In this document: piece by piece, positions 21,974-34,633 of the stretch
How positions within the stretch are numbered: the first letter of the stretch is position 1
How the letters are laid out: the number at the start of each line of letters is the position of its first letter
Source of the DNA: Bombardia bombarda
Taxonomy: Eukaryota; Ascomycota; Sordariomycetes; Sordariales; Lasiosphaeriaceae
Length of the DNA: 64,000 nucleotides
Direction of reading: 5' to 3'
Assembly (NCBI GenBank): GCA_030512295.1
Contig: JAULSR010000001.1
Location: forward strand, 9,633,001 to 9,697,000
Made by a program: the position numbers and the translations under genes
The notes under the pieces: model-generated
The model's database searches: none
What the model was told of the DNA's origin: nothing
What the model saw: only the letters and a program-made list of their open reading frames with translations

Positions 21974-23685
21974 ATTAGCGGATAGAGATGCCACCGCCCT
22001 CTAAATGTCCGGTTTGGTTTGAGTAGTTCGGTAAAGAGTCGACTTGTTGTCGTCGAAGGTGTCTTGAGCCCAGTTGGCGTCGCTTTTAGTAATCCAGCAG
22101 ATGCACAGCCGACTCTGATTGAAACGAACGGACGATTATCGACAGCGGCGGAAGTTTACGGACGAGAAAAGCTGGTCGCGATGCGCTGTCTGTCGGAGAG
22201 GGGAGGGTGGTCGAAGAGGTGCTTCTTTTGGCGTGTTTCGGGGTGCGTCGGTCAAAGCTGGAGAGGCGGGTACGCGGCTGAAAGTTAGCTACCTTAATAC
22301 CTAGGTGTGGGCTTGTACAAGTCCGACTAAAGTTGAGGCGACGACGACGACGATGGTTTGGTGGCCCGATGGTTTGGTGGCTGCCCGCAGATGGAGTGGA
22401 GGGGGACCCAGCGGTATGGAAAAGGCAAGCAGGTAGGGAAGCAGAGACAAGGTTTCGACACGAGTGAACAATGGACGGATGAAATCCCACGATGAATGGA
22501 AGGGGAGAGGACTCGACACACTGATGACGCACCTGCAGATAGAAGGCAACTAAAATGAGCGAGCGGTGCGGGTAAGGTTTCCAGGCGGCTGGAGGTTGCT
22601 TTCCCAAAGGATGGATGGCCCGTTTTGCGCGATAAGTCGCTGGAGGTAATGTAATCAGTAGGTGTAGTGTGGCAGGTAGCAAGCAGGCAGTCTCGCGGTT
22701 GTAGGCTGTTCGTTTGTTACCTTGGGCAAAGTGGGCAGGCAGCTGGGATGGTTCGTCGGATCGTTAAGGTACTTGCTACCTAAGGTAAGTAAGTGATTTA
22801 TGTGCAAACCTTCTTCAATCGCCTTGAGGTGTCCAAACTCGAGGTCGTTGATCTTACACAATGCAGGCAGCTGTGACCTCTCAAAGTTACTGGAGGTGAG
22901 CCTCAACACGTCGTCGCTAGGTCATACGTAAAGGGGCGTTCTCGGGCTCTGGTTGGTGGACTGCAGTCTTGGGACGTCCACCTGGCGGGTTTGGGGGCTT
23001 GGGGGTCGTCGGCTGCAGCCTGCAGAGCCTAGGGGGACAGGGGTACTTGGGTACTTCCAAGGTTCCATTCCGGGCGGTGAGCGTGGCGTCTAGGTCGAGG
23101 TTCAAGGAAGTTGGCGGGGCCGCCGCGGCAGGTCCAACCCACCAACCTACCACCGCCAAATCAGTCCCTCGAGGTACCACTGAGTACCACAACCACCTGG
23201 AGCGTTAGGTGGCCGCATGAAAACCCATGAGCTGCGCCACCCCATCCACGTTCCTCAGAGCGCCTCCTCCAAAGGTTCTCATACATCGAACATTAACCAG
23301 CACCTTATCGCAGATGTGAGAGATAGGCGCCAGAGATTTGAAGAATACATGTAACTTTTTATTTTTTCTATTTTTTGAAGCTGAAAACTATCACCTGCTG
23401 TGACTGGGTTTAGAGCTGCATCGACTTCGTGAATAACCTCAATGCGGAAATGAAAGTAAACTCACCTTCTGGATCATCTACAGCGTTTCTCACTTTGAGA
23501 TACCAGATAAGGTATTATACGTCTGTAATAATAAATCACTACCTTTAATATTTACACCTCCAAAAAAAAAAACTTAACTCGATCCCCGCTGTTTAACACA
23601 ATAGTGCCCATGTCCGAAAGTTCATTTGGCGCTTGCGCTTATCCTCGCTGTATGTATATGATAGGTATATCGCCCTTATAAAGTT
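21974..23685. other. Intergenic region, SEC4 leader/promoter
   Basis: 1.7 kb between the SEC4 start and the NCA2 stop. The SEC4-proximal part probably holds its leader. Several CTACCT/AGGTA-type motifs occur around 22290-22780 and GGTACTTGGGTACTT near 23041. The open frames here are short and lack family features. An A/T-rich stretch lies at 23340-23575. Confidence 0.45.
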
Positions 23686-25898
23686 CTAAACCAGCTTGCC
23701 CAGCCACTCGGCATACGCCCAGCGGATGCGATCTAAAGCTCTCATCTGAACTTGGATACCCTTGAGGTTGGCCAGCTCATCAAGGTCCTCGATAAACTCC
23801 TTCTCGATGTCTCCAGGAAGCACTCCATGAGCCAGCTCGCGAAGGACATGTACTTCACAAACAAGCAGTCCGTGGTCTTTGTAAGAGAGCACATTGCTCT
23901 GGGTGGGCTTGGCCTCGGATAAGATGCGGTCAATCTTCCGAAGCACTCTGATACTGCGTCGAGACCGCTGGCCCTGGCGGGCACCGTTGCGGCTACCAAA
24001 GATGGTTCTCAGGTATTGGAAGACACCGACAGCAACTGTTGATCAGCGTCAAGATTAGTAAAGGCCCTGAAAAGTGTCCCCACTAAGCTTGATTCGTGGT
24101 GTAGAAAAGCAAATGGGGAAATGAGAAAACTTACCGAGAACTCCAGGAGTCAACCCAACAAACCCAAAGACCAACTCCTGGCTCTTGAGAAGAGCATCGA
24201 TACCACTAATAGCCACCTCAAGATCGACCTTTGTCTTCTGAACCTGGATAAGCAGCGACCGAACCAGGTCTCCCTTAACAGCCCCTATAAATGGCTGCCT
24301 GAGGTCCTTCTCATACGCCCTGAGAATCGGTGTTACGTCTCCTTCCTGAACCTTGGATCGAATATCTGCAATCTGTGCCTCGCTGATGGACGAAGCGCCA
24401 ACCGAAATGTTAGGTCTGTCGACCGCAAAATCCACCACCATTCGTTCCAAGCTGTCCCGGTCTGCCTTCAAACTGTCGCGACTCATAATCGCTATCTCGC
24501 TGTTCGAGTCGTGACGAATCGTGCCGATAATCTTGCGTGTGGGCTCAACGACCCAGTTAAACCAAAAGTCGCGTGTGGTGGCACCCAGATCCTGAATCCA
24601 GTTTAAAATATCGTCGTGTCGGTTGACGAGCACGCGCAGGATAGTAGATGATGATAAGAACAGAGCCAACGCGGGCAGCCAGTACCTGATAAGCCTCGGT
24701 GGCCGACCATTCTCGTGCGCGACAACTGACATGCCGTGCATGTGTTCCGGGATGCTTGTTTGAAGAATAGAGAGGAGACGACGAGCCAAAACAGCGGATC
24801 TCTCCGTCAGACTAAAATCATCTTCCACGTGAATGGACAGCTCAGGGTCTTGCTCAACTCCCTGGAAGACCTTATCTTCAAACTCTGAGAGGCCCAGATC
24901 GAGGTGGAGCGTGCTCTGGAGAAGCATATCCATCAAAACAACACTACGTTCCAGCACACCAATCCACTCGTCTGTAGCATCAAAACTGAGGCCCTCGTCC
25001 ATGAGGATACCTAACCCGGTTCCTGTCATTTCCCTGAGCTTCACCAGCTGATTCCGCTTCTGGCGGGCCTGGGAACGACAGATATCTACAGGAGAGAGTA
25101 CCCTACGGCGAATATCGGTTATGGACCTTTCGATAATGCTGTCCCTCACGATGCCATAAAACTGGCGCCATTGCTGGGACAGCGTGGGGGTAGGTTTCTC
25201 CTGCTCGGCCTCGTCGTCCTCCCGTAATCTTGCCGCATCTCTCTCTGCCTTGGTTCCAATGACCAGGTTATTCAAGCGCTTAAACTTGTATACACTCTCG
25301 TTGTAAACATCCTTAGAGAACGCCCACATGCGCAGCGGTGAGGTCTGGACTGTGTAGATAAAGCTATACGGGTAAGAACTCAGGACCTCATCCCAATACC
25401 ATATGTCGTCACTCAACGGAATGATCTGCTCCAAGAGGTGGTTCATAACCACGCCATAAGTCTGAACAGTAGCCTTTCCGAGCAGAAGCCACTCGATCTC
25501 AGACTCATACTGACTCTTGGCCTCTTGCTGGTAGGCTCGTCCAAAGTCCGCCAGGCCAGACTGCGAGATCAGCCGCTGGATGCGTTTAGAATGCGGACGA
25601 GTCCCCAGGCTCGCTCCCGACGACAGGGCCCTAACTATCTGCAGGAGTTCCGTGACGCGGGGCGAAGACAGCGCGGCGGCGGTGGCAGCGGCGGTCCCCA
25701 AGTTGCCATCGATCCCTTGGTCCTCGACATCTTGGTCCACGTTGGTCAAGGGCACCAGTGAGAAGCGGTCAATCTGGGCATCCAAACGACGCACTTGGCT
25801 AGAAAAGAGAGATAAACACACAAGGTTAGCAACTACAAACACAAAGATGCATGTGTGCATGCGCCCCGGGAGGGTACTAACTCGGCCACAACCGACAT
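23686..25898 (-). CDS. NCA2: Nca2-like mitochondrial protein (ATP synthase expression)
   Basis: Three exons, 25898-25882, 25798-24135 and 24035-23686, encode 676 residues. Introns of 83 bp (GTTAGT...TAG) and 99 bp (GTAAGT...CAG, with TACTAATC branch) are both supported by frame continuity. The first exon supplies only MSVVA plus two bases and joins to give a natural start before QVRRLDAQIDRFSL. The C-terminal half carries the NCA2 family region: a membrane span near RYWLPALALFLSSSTILRVLV, the FWFNWVVEPTRKI segment, and KSQELVFGFVGLTPGVLG followed by VGVFQYLRTIFG. In yeast Nca2 is a mitochondrial outer-membrane protein needed for correct expression of mitochondrial Atp6 and Atp8. Function here is by family. 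Confidence 0.95.
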
Positions 25899-27562
25899 GA
25901 TAGGTTATCGGTTGTGTGTGGTAGTGGTGGCGGTGATGCTCCAAACGGGGTTAGGCGCGTCCCGGAGCGAAGGGCTGAGCTAGGTATACGCTGCCCATCC
26001 ACGGACTCGATGGGGGCTGGTTCCCTTCGCCCAAAACGACGCGTAATAACAGGGTAGTGGGAAGAAAGAAAAAAAGTGGCGAGTTCGGGCGGGCGAGAGG
26101 CGAATCGATCAGACCATGCAATTGAGCCCGGATGCAGAAATTGCCGGGGGGGTGGATTGCCGTCGTTCGTTTTTGTTTGTTGATCGGTTAACTGCGAAGC
26201 CGGGGGTGGTCTTGAACTGCCTTGATGGATCCTCCCTAGCCGGGAAGGTTAGCAAACCTGGGAAAGTTCGTCCAGCTAAGGTATTGAGCTGGCTCGGCTG
26301 GCGTGTTGGCGTGTTGTCAATTTTGTGGGTTATGGCCAGAGAACTGGCGGGAATCGTGCGGATGCAGCTCGTTGGCGGAACCCAGATAAAATGAGAGCAA
26401 CTCGTCTTTGGCGGATGGTTGATGGGAGTATTACAAAAGAAGCAAACAATGAACCAGCCTTAGACCGCCTTACGAGAAGAAAAAATAAGCTGATGGAAGG
26501 AAGGAGGCTGTTCGCGTGTTCAGAAAGGGACAGTCTGTATGTTTGTGCCTGCGTACTGTGCTCCGTGCTAGATCTAATACCTAAGCAAGTTCCTGGAATG
26601 TCATAGGTCCCATGAACCTGGAAGCTGCGCTATGATTTCATCGTTGACAGCTTTCAACGGCCAACCCACCTGGCAGGACAGTGCGAGTGCATCAAAAAGA
26701 GCGGGCACACGGCTTCTTGATGCACCTGGAAATAAAGTTTCGTCTCAACATCGAATATAGCCCTCAAACAAGAAACCAAACAAGATGAGAAAATGTTTCA
26801 TACCCTTTGGATCACTAAAGCCAATGTATTATAATCTGATTTAGTTTTTGACATATACAGTTTGAACCCTAACAGCTTGTAGATGTTTGCCCTCACACTG
26901 TACTGCCATATGGAAGCCACGAGCACCAAAAATGGGAAAGCGTGCCGGGCGTTCCTTTTCCCGAGGTACAACAGCACGATCGACCCAAAAGAGATTGGAT
27001 GGTCTTTTTGAGGCAAATCCCATACGACATATTTCTGCTCATTTATGCGATTAAACATATCCGGAGACCTACCAAATATTCATATATCGAAGTCTACCGA
27101 ACTCATCTAGAACGTGGCACAAGGACTGCCCTATCCCTTGAGGTCGTGGCTTGGCGCTCGTTCGACTATCGGACGCTGGTAATTGCTGGGCCCGTGCACG
27201 AGCCCACATGAGTGGCCCGGAAGGCGGAAGGCGATAGTCTGATGTGGGCCGATTCTGGTGTCACTTTTGCAATTGGTTAGGTTTGGGCGTGCAGACAGGG
27301 GCGGGACAGGGGCGCCTTACAGGAGAATAAAAATCCATCAAACCCCTAATATCCCCCATCTTCTTCTTGCCTTGCATCCCCATCAATCGCGAATTGGCAT
27401 TGACCTTGGAGCTGTTCTGGGAGTCGCTCTTTATTCTCTTCTCTTTGGCAAATTTCCTGCCATTTTTCGCGGGTATTAATTGCTGCCTCTCTTATCTTTG
27501 GCGTCCTCCACCAGCGCGCGCCCGCCTCAAGCGCATTTGTCGCCGCTCTCCCCACCGCCGCA
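25899..27562. promoter_or_regulatory. Divergent intergenic region NCA2 / ERG25
   Basis: 1.66 kb between divergent start codons. A CT-rich stretch just before ERG25 (about 27355-27450) fits a 5' leader. Small frames at 26116-26394 and 26798-27058 have no recognisable features. I looked for a sterol regulatory element of the SREBP type and found no convincing copy by eye. Confidence 0.4.
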
Positions 27563-28719
27563 ATGGCCTCCGCGATGCTGTACGTCCCCCACACGAAACT
27601 GTCGCGCGTCTGTCTAAAGAAGAACTGGTAGAACTGACTCGAGCTTGCTCTAGTAACTCGACCATCGCTGGCCTGAACACGGCCCTGATCGGCCTCAACA
27701 CAACGACAAACTACCAGACCGTCTTCGAGGAGCTGTCCAAGTCCAATGTGCACCTCAACTACGCCGAGCGCCTCTGGGCTGTACGTACAACCCCCATTCC
27801 TCGTCTATACCTGCGGACAACCTCATCCTGACTTTTGTGTGACAGTCTTGGTACATCTGGATGGGCAACGATGTCCTCGCGACAGGCGTCATGAGCTTCA
27901 TTATGCACGAGATCGTCTACTTTGGCCGCTCCATACCCTGGATGATCATCGACGCGCTCCCCTACTTCAACAAGTACAAGCTTCAGAACGTCAGTAATAA
28001 CCCAAACCATCCCCCTGCGCAAAGCAATCATCTATATCCCACAACAACCACTGACACCCCCATAGCAAAAAGTGCCCACCTGGAAGGAGCAATGGCAGTG
28101 CGCCGCGCTCGTCCTCCTCAGCCACTGCACCGTCGAGCTGCCCCAGATCTGGCTCTTCCACCCCATCGCCACCTATTTCAACATGGACTACGGCGTCCCC
28201 TTCCCGCCCGCCTGGAAGATCGCCATGCACATCACCGTCTTCTTCATCTGCGAAGACGCCTGGCACTACTGGTTCCACCGAGCGCTACACTACGGCCCCC
28301 TGTACCGCAACATCCACAAGCTGCACCACACGTACAGCGCGCCCTTCGGCCTCGCCGCCGAGTACGCCTCGCCCATCGAGGCCATGCTGCTCGGCTTCGG
28401 CATCGTCGGCATCCCCATCGTCTGGGTCAGCGTCACGGGCGAGCTGCACCTGCTCACCATGTACATCTGGATCATCCTGCGCCTCTTCCAGGCCATCGAC
28501 GCCCACAGCGGCTACGACTTCCCCTGGAGCTTGCGCCACATCCTGCCCTTCTGGGCCGGCGCGGACCACCACGATCTCCACCACGAGCGCTTCATCGGCA
28601 ACTATGCGTCCAGCTTCAGATGGTGGGACTACTGCCTTGATACCGAGGCCGGTGCCGACGCGAGCAAGAAGCGCCGCGAGAAGAAGCTGGCTGAAATCAG
28701 GTCCAAGAAGGCCCAGTAG
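27563..28719 (+). CDS. ERG25: C-4 methylsterol oxidase (ergosterol synthesis)
   Basis: Four exons, 27563-27579, 27654-27780, 27846-27989 and 28066-28719, encode 313 residues. Introns of 74, 65 and 76 bp have donors GTACGT, GTACGT and GTCAGT. The 17-nt first exon gives MASAM plus two bases and joins to a typical Erg25 N-terminus (NSTIAGLNT). The enzyme is a fatty-acid-hydroxylase-superfamily di-iron oxidase of the endoplasmic reticulum that oxidises the C-4 methyl groups of sterol intermediates. Histidine boxes are HRALH (167-171), HKLHH (180-184) and HHDLHH (264-269), separated by hydrophobic spans. The Lys/Arg-rich C-terminus (KKRREKKLAEIRSKKAQ) fits an ER protein. The gene converges on the pterin dehydratase gene. 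Confidence 0.97.
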
Positions 28720-29406
28720 ATTGCTGCTGCGTTTGCTACTACTGCTACCTACTTCAATGAAGGAATGACGACGCATATATCTACAGGGGAGAGAGAGAGA
28801 GCGGCAACGCGCCAGTATATAATGGCTAGACGATTTGGAGTCTGGACACGGCTGCGGGTAATATATGCACACCCAGACCTCGTCGCCGCAGCGATTCGAA
28901 GGTCGCGAAATGCGAAAGCGTAGAAAGAGGTGCGCAGGCAGTCAGGACCGATGTCGATAGACTTGATGTCGAGTGATAGAGACATCAAGAGGGGGTCAGC
29001 TCCAGGGAGTGGCAGGTATCCTGCAAAAGAGAGTGAGACATACACAGAGACAGGGAGAGAACCTTGACGGCTGGACAGATGCAGTGCTGGCCAGCCCGGC
29101 TGGCAGAGGAGCTTCCTACCCATGTACTACTTCTTGTACATGTATGGCTGATGATATGTTTTCATCGCCGCCGTTATAATACATCCTAATAATTTAATGA
29201 GACATTGATAAAACAAAGCTTTCTTCCCCATATTTATTTACAGTCTTCGTCTTGTATGTGTTGAGAGAGTGGCAATATGGTCCAGAGTAGGGATGTACAT
29301 GTTGTGCTATGTCGTACTCGTGTGACGCCCTACTTGTTTAGGTTTGATTGGGAGAGAAGACCTTTGCGAGAACCATAACAGGTAGGGCGTAGCACGAGCA
29401 AGTCGT
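28720..29406. other. Convergent intergenic region, ERG25 / pterin dehydratase
   Basis: 690 bp between two stop codons, holding both 3' untranslated regions. A (GA)n run lies near 28790-28801. No gene seen. Confidence 0.55.
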
Positions 29407-30411
29407 TCACTTCTCAGTCTTGGGGATACAACAATCCCCAGCCGAAGTGACGACTTTGTCTGTCAGGCCTGCCAGCTCGCAGGTGGTGGTGGCCGTCGAC
29501 TCCTCAATGATCTCGCCAAAGTCTTTGGCTATTTCGTCGCAGATCTGGGCGAGGTCGATGTCTTTGTCTGAGAGGCCTTTAGGGCTGTGGGTTGTCCAGC
29601 GGATGAACACCATGTTGAATACCTATGTTTTTTGTTGGTTGGGCATGGTCAGTTTGTTTGTTCGTCTTGATGATGTTGGGAAGTTGACTGGTGGGGGTAT
29701 TAAAAGAGTAAGAAAGGAGTTGGTTGGTGTCTTTCGCCCTTCGAGGGATTACTGCCTATCTGGCTGGCTGGCTTTTCGCCAGTTGTATAGTGTATGGTCT
29801 TGGAATGGGTTGGTTGCTGGGGAGGAGGATCTAAGGCATGTGATGGAAGAGGGACAGAAACCAAATCTTCTTTTTTTTTTTTAGACAGAAAAGAAAAGGC
29901 TTGCATTAGACCATTCCGGATGATGGTTCTTGACTTTGCACGACAGTGACACGGCAGTCATAAAGTCCTGTATGTACACTCCCCGGGTCGTTTGTCAGCC
30001 AAGTTACTATATTAATATTATGTTATCATCCTCATCATCTGCGGTAGCAGCAGCAACAGCAGCACCGATAAGGTATCTTCAGCGAGGCAACCATCAAGAC
30101 CGAAGAAAAAATAGAACATGGGCATCAGCAAGCAAGTCTCGGTCTTGGGGGGACTTTTGACACTTGGCTAGGTAAGGGATGACACAGCCGGCTACCAAGG
30201 GAGGTAGGCAGAAAAGCATCTGGATAGTGACAGAGCCGATAGCCAGTCATTATCACACTCCCACCCCAACCCCCTTTTTGCCATTCCATGTTGTTTATGT
30301 TATCATTTTCATATTTGGTATGGATGCCAGAAATGGCAAAGCAAGCGAAAGGCAGGGCAGTCCGCGAGGTTAAAACCGGGAACGAGCTTGTGAAATCCGG
30401 TGGCGTATACA

Positions 30412-30447
<36 letters not shown>

Positions 30448-31690
30448 GATGGCAAAAGGAGATAGGGATGGGATGAATGGGATGGGATTCGACGTATACA
30501 CTATATCGGACTAGTGGTATGTAGTGTAGGTAGGGCATGGCTGCCTGGCTCTGGGGAAGAAGGGTAGATCTCCCGCTGCCACATCTATCTATCCGCGCGT
30601 ATATCTGATACATGTCTCTAGTAGATATAGTAGGCATCATCTCGCATCGCAAGCAAGCTACTACGTATCTTTCCCGCGTGTTGCGGCTTGCTTTATTCTT
30701 TTTCTCCGCAAAATCCAAGGGTGGTGGTGAAGTGGAGGGAGGGAAAGAGGGGGGGATCACTTGAGATCTGACTCAGACTGCATTGTAACGGGTCGGCTGG
30801 CTGGCAGGTCGATCTGGCTGTCTGTACTTTTGTCTATACGCAGTACGCGCCTCGGCTTCGCTTGTGATAATAGATGGATGGGATGGAGGATCAGAGGGGG
30901 GTTAGATTAGAGACAGATAGCTGTGCTTGATGCACTACCACCAGGGGATATAATGACTTCATTTATTTATGAGGCACGGTGGGTGGGAGCACATGGCTCG
31001 GACTGGGTATCGATGCGAAGAGCGAGGAACTCTCTTTGCATCACCCATACGCAGCAACTATTGGAGGAGAGGTTGGGGGGGGAATGCGGAGGTGGACATG
31101 ATCGTCGTTCCAGAAAGTCGACGTCGGTGGTACAGATTACATAAAAGCCCAGTGCGAAGTCTTATGTTTTTCTACTTAGGTAAACAGACATGCAACGAGA
31201 TGCCGAATCCGTGGAAGGACTTGGGAGCAAGAGTAAAGAGATTATGTAAAAAGAGATGCCACTGTGAACTGCGTGCCTTGAGATGTGATATATGAACAAT
31301 AGTAGCCAACAAACATACCCAGGTCTTTGCAAACGTCTTGAACTTGAAGGTCCGCTCGAGAGCGTGTCCGTCTGCGGAAAGGGACCATCGGCCGCCGTCG
31401 GTGGACAGGAGTGGGGCCAAGGCCGCCTCCATGGCGGATGGCTCGGAGCCTGAGGAGAACTTGGGGGGTTGCGGCATGGTAGAGGAGGAGGAGGAGCTGG
31501 AGCTAGACCGGGGGCTGCTGGTAGATAGAGGGCGAAAAGGGCGATGCAAACTCGGGGCAGCTGCTGCTAGCGATGATGTGCAGCCGAAGTCTCCGGATCT
31601 CGTTGATCTTGTTCCAAGTCTTTTGTCAAGTCTAGAAAGCTGCCCGACAAGCCCGGGCATCCGACTTCTTGTCGAGAGATATCTGCTCAT
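29407..31690 (-). CDS. Pterin-4a-carbinolamine dehydratase, probable mitochondrial form, with GC-AG intron
   Basis: Three exons, 31690-31319, 29967-29905 and 29622-29407, encode 216 residues. Intron 1 (GTATGT...CAG, 1351 bp) is very long for this genome. Intron 2 (282 bp) has a GC donor (AAT/GCAAGC) with a TAG acceptor. The junctions rebuild the PCD fold without gaps: FKFKTFAKTW, then DFMTAVSLSCKVKNHHPEWSN, then VFNMVFIRWTTHSPKGLSDKD. The catalytic histidine pair is H139-H140, with the third histidine in TTH at 157. Residues 1-70 are Arg/Ser/Leu-rich with no useful acidic content, resembling a mitochondrial presequence. M72 could start a shorter cytosolic form. The family dehydrates 4a-hydroxytetrahydropterin and can act as a transcription cofactor. 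The C-terminal 30 residues (Cys-containing) are an extension. Confidence 0.93.
30415..30444. repeat. (AG)15 microsatellite
   Basis: A perfect dinucleotide run inside the long first intron of the pterin dehydratase gene. It also creates a false low-complexity open frame on the minus strand. Confidence 0.9.
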
Positions 31691-33086
31691 GCTGAACTTA
31701 ACTCAGGGCCAAGGCGGGGGGGGCTAGATGCTGCACTGTAGGCGGGCGATTGGTGCTGTCACTGGTGCTGTGACTGCTAGAAGACGGGGGAGTAAAGGGC
31801 TCTTCGAACAGAGTAACAGACCCCCGTGGTGGATTTTGCACAGCTCTGCATGAATACCAGATCAAAAGTACTGTGACAAAGTACCCTCGTACCTTGCAGC
31901 AAACGACAAAGATATTACCTTACTAAATTAGGGCGTTATTAGCCTCCAAGGTGAATTGGGTTCCTTACCTACTTATTACGTACGGAGGTGTCCGTCGCGT
32001 CACGCCACGCTATCCAATCGCTCTTGCTTCACTGATTACTAACCAGTCAGTGGTCTCCCAACCGCGGCTTCAAGGCGACGAAACGGCAAGATGCCGCCTA
32101 TCCGGGAATTATTAGAAGGATCTCTCTCATGTCATCGTTCCAGACGTTGCAACGGTTTACCTGACACTGACCATCTAGGAAAGCTGTACGGAATGAGCTG
32201 TTCTGAGGCTTACCTTACCTTGCCAAGGTCAGCACGTGGCAAAGTCCGATATCTCTTGGTCTGCTGCATAGTACCTAAGTAAATTAACTTGCAATTGGTG
32301 CATTCAGTTCTCATCAGTACAAGTGGTAGAAAACAGTAATCATACCGGAAACGGAGCAATGCGAGAAAACGGTCATGATGGTGGGCAAATTTTGTCCATT
32401 CCCGGCGCTCGGTAGCATCGTCGCCTGGCTTGATTAATTTGCAACAAGGCAGCAAACTCCCGATTAGGTAGCTCACCTTCCCATCTGCAGTTTCTCTCGA
32501 AGCTCAAAATGGTAGGTAGTTGGTACTAATACTCAGTACTATCTTACTACCTACTTTAGAAGAAGGAGCTGCCCGATGGTTATGTCAGACAGGTGGTAAG
32601 GAAGTCAGTTGGCCGGCCGCGACTTCCGTAGACGTTGCACCAACCAGGACTTCGAGTTCCACTGCCATGAGGTCACCCAGGTTTCCAGCTTCCTGCTCAA
32701 CACCCTTCTCAGATTACCAATAAGGGAAAACAACTATCACCACTTGCCAAGAGAGACTCGAGCTTCATCAATTTTTTTGCTTTTATGTTTTGCTCAGATG
32801 TGCACTGGCCGGCGGAGATGCGCCCATATGATCGGGCATGTATTCCAATGCAACCAACAACCAACATTGACGCGGACAGCGTCGCCTTGCCGTCTCGGGC
32901 AGGTCAATTGGAAGTCTGGAACCTGTATCTATATAACGTGACGTCAATAACCAGACCAAGCCACGCGGCTGTTTGAGGGGAAATACGAATCTTTGACAAC
33001 TTCAAAACTCGCAGCAGAGCATCCCGAGCTCCTTCACCAACTGTTCAGCCCTTGTTGCTTGACCTTGACCATCTACACGAGCAACC
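31691..33086. promoter_or_regulatory. Divergent intergenic region, pterin dehydratase / amidohydrolase
   Basis: 1.4 kb between divergent starts. GGTAGGTAGT/ACCTACTT-type motifs recur around 31905-31985 and 32510-32560. The part just before 33087 looks like a leader. Open frames at 32091-32282, 32210-32476 and 32609-32941 have no family resemblance. Confidence 0.4.
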
Positions 33087-33812
33087 ATGCGTATCTCTCT
33101 CCGCACCGCAGCCGGTGCCACTGTCGACGATGACTCTGCCTTTGGCATCATAGCGGATATACTGATCCCAGGACGCGGCGACCCAGTATCAAAAGGGGCA
33201 TTGGTGGTCAAGGACTCGGTCATCGCCTGGGTCGGGTCGCAAGACGACATCCCAGACGACTACTCCTCGCTCAAGTTTGCTCACGTCCCCGTGCTGATGC
33301 CGTATGTCCCATTCAAAGCAAAGACACACACACACTTAACCTCCATGACCAGCAGTAGAGCTAGTCTGCGATGATTCCCCAGCTCTACCACCCCCGCTAA
33401 TCACAAACACGCAACGCCCAGAGGCATGTGGGATGTCCACACCCACTTTTGCGGCACCGACGTAGTCGACAGCGAAGCCGGCCGCGCCTTCCTCCCCGGC
33501 ATGGCCGCCCTCATCGGCGCCATAACCGTCGACGACCTGCGCGCCACCCTCATGGCCGGCTTCACCTCCGTCCGCGAGCTAGGCGGCTACGCAGGCGACG
33601 TCGCCCCCGCCGTCGAGCTCGGCGCCATCGTCGGCCCCAACGTCTACTCCGCCATGAGCATCCTCAGCATCACCGGCGGCCACGGCGACCCGTACAACCT
33701 CCCCCCGCAGTTCGGCATGAGCGCCTTCATGTACGGCGTACCCTTTCTCGTCTGCGACGGCGTCGAGGCCTGCACGCGCGCCGTCCGCCAGGTCGTCCGG
33801 CGCGGCGCCAAG

Positions 33813-33844
<32 letters not shown>

Positions 33845-34633
33845 GTCGCTCAACGACCAGCCCGAGGACTCGCAGTTCAGCCCCGACGAGCTGCGCGCCA
33901 TGGTGCAGGAGGCCAAGCGCAGCGGGCGCGTCGTCGCGTCGCACGCCATTGGCAGGGACGGCATCATGGCGGCGCTGGACGCGGGCGTTAAAAGTATCGA
34001 GCATGGTATGTATATCGACGAGGAGGTGGTGGCGAGGATGAAGGAGGTCGATGCGATTCTGGTGCCGACGCGCAAGATTGTGGAGAATCTGAGCAGGAAC
34101 TCGGATGGCCTGCCGAAGCCGGTCAAGGTGAAGCTGGAGCGCATGACGCAGTTGTCACGGGACAGCTTCATGCTCGCGGTAAAGCTCGGGGTCAAGGTGG
34201 CCCTCGGCACCGACACTTTCAGCAGTGACAGGAAGAGCGACATGGCCCACGGGACAAACGCAGAGGAGCTCCATTGGGCGGTCGAAGCCGGCATGACGCC
34301 GCTCCAGGCGATAGAGATGGCCACGGCTACTCCTCCCGAAACTCTGTACGTGTATTCTTCTTCCCCTCAGGGTAGCAATATTTGTTTACTAACTCACCCT
34401 CTATCTATCGCCCCCTTGATCCTGCTATCTATCATGGTGCTGATTAAGTTTGTAATAGTGGCTCTCAAGCTCGTAAAGCTGGTCAGCTCAAGGCCGGCTA
34501 CGATGCTGACATCATCGCCGTGTCCAAAAACCCTCTCGACGACATCCGCGTGCTTATCAAGACGAGCAATATTACCCATGTGTGGAAGGCAGGCAAACTG
34601 TACAAATCCCCACGAGGATATTCACGGGACTGA
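33087..34633 (+). CDS. Amidohydrolase (imidazolonepropionase/prolidase-like)
   Basis: Three exons, 33087-33301, 33422-34345 and 34459-34633, encode 437 residues. Introns of 120 bp (GTATGT...AG, GCTAATC branch) and 113 bp (GTACGT...TAG) are supported by frame continuity. This is a TIM-barrel metal-dependent hydrolase of the amidohydrolase superfamily. The metal motif is DVHTHF (H78, H80). A probable carboxylated lysine is near K205 in KVIKICSTGG. Further ligands are H246 (VASHAIG), H266 (SIEHGMY) and the catalytic D336 (ALGTDT). The closing barrel segment is AGQLKAGYDADIIAVSKNPLDD. Relatives include Xaa-Pro dipeptidases and other cyclic-amide or organophosphate hydrolases. The substrate cannot be told from sequence. 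There is no signal peptide, so a cytosolic enzyme is expected. Confidence 0.92.

Noticed and set aside
30125..30760. 211-codon minus-strand frame inside the pterin dehydratase intron
   Set aside because: Low-complexity sequence made by the (AG)n run. No conserved segment is visible and it lies inside a better supported intron.
27563..34633. Secondary-metabolite or catabolic cluster (ERG25, pterin dehydratase, amidohydrolase)
   Set aside because: No backbone synthase, transporter or local regulator is present, the genes are on different strands, and the three enzymes belong to unrelated pathways.
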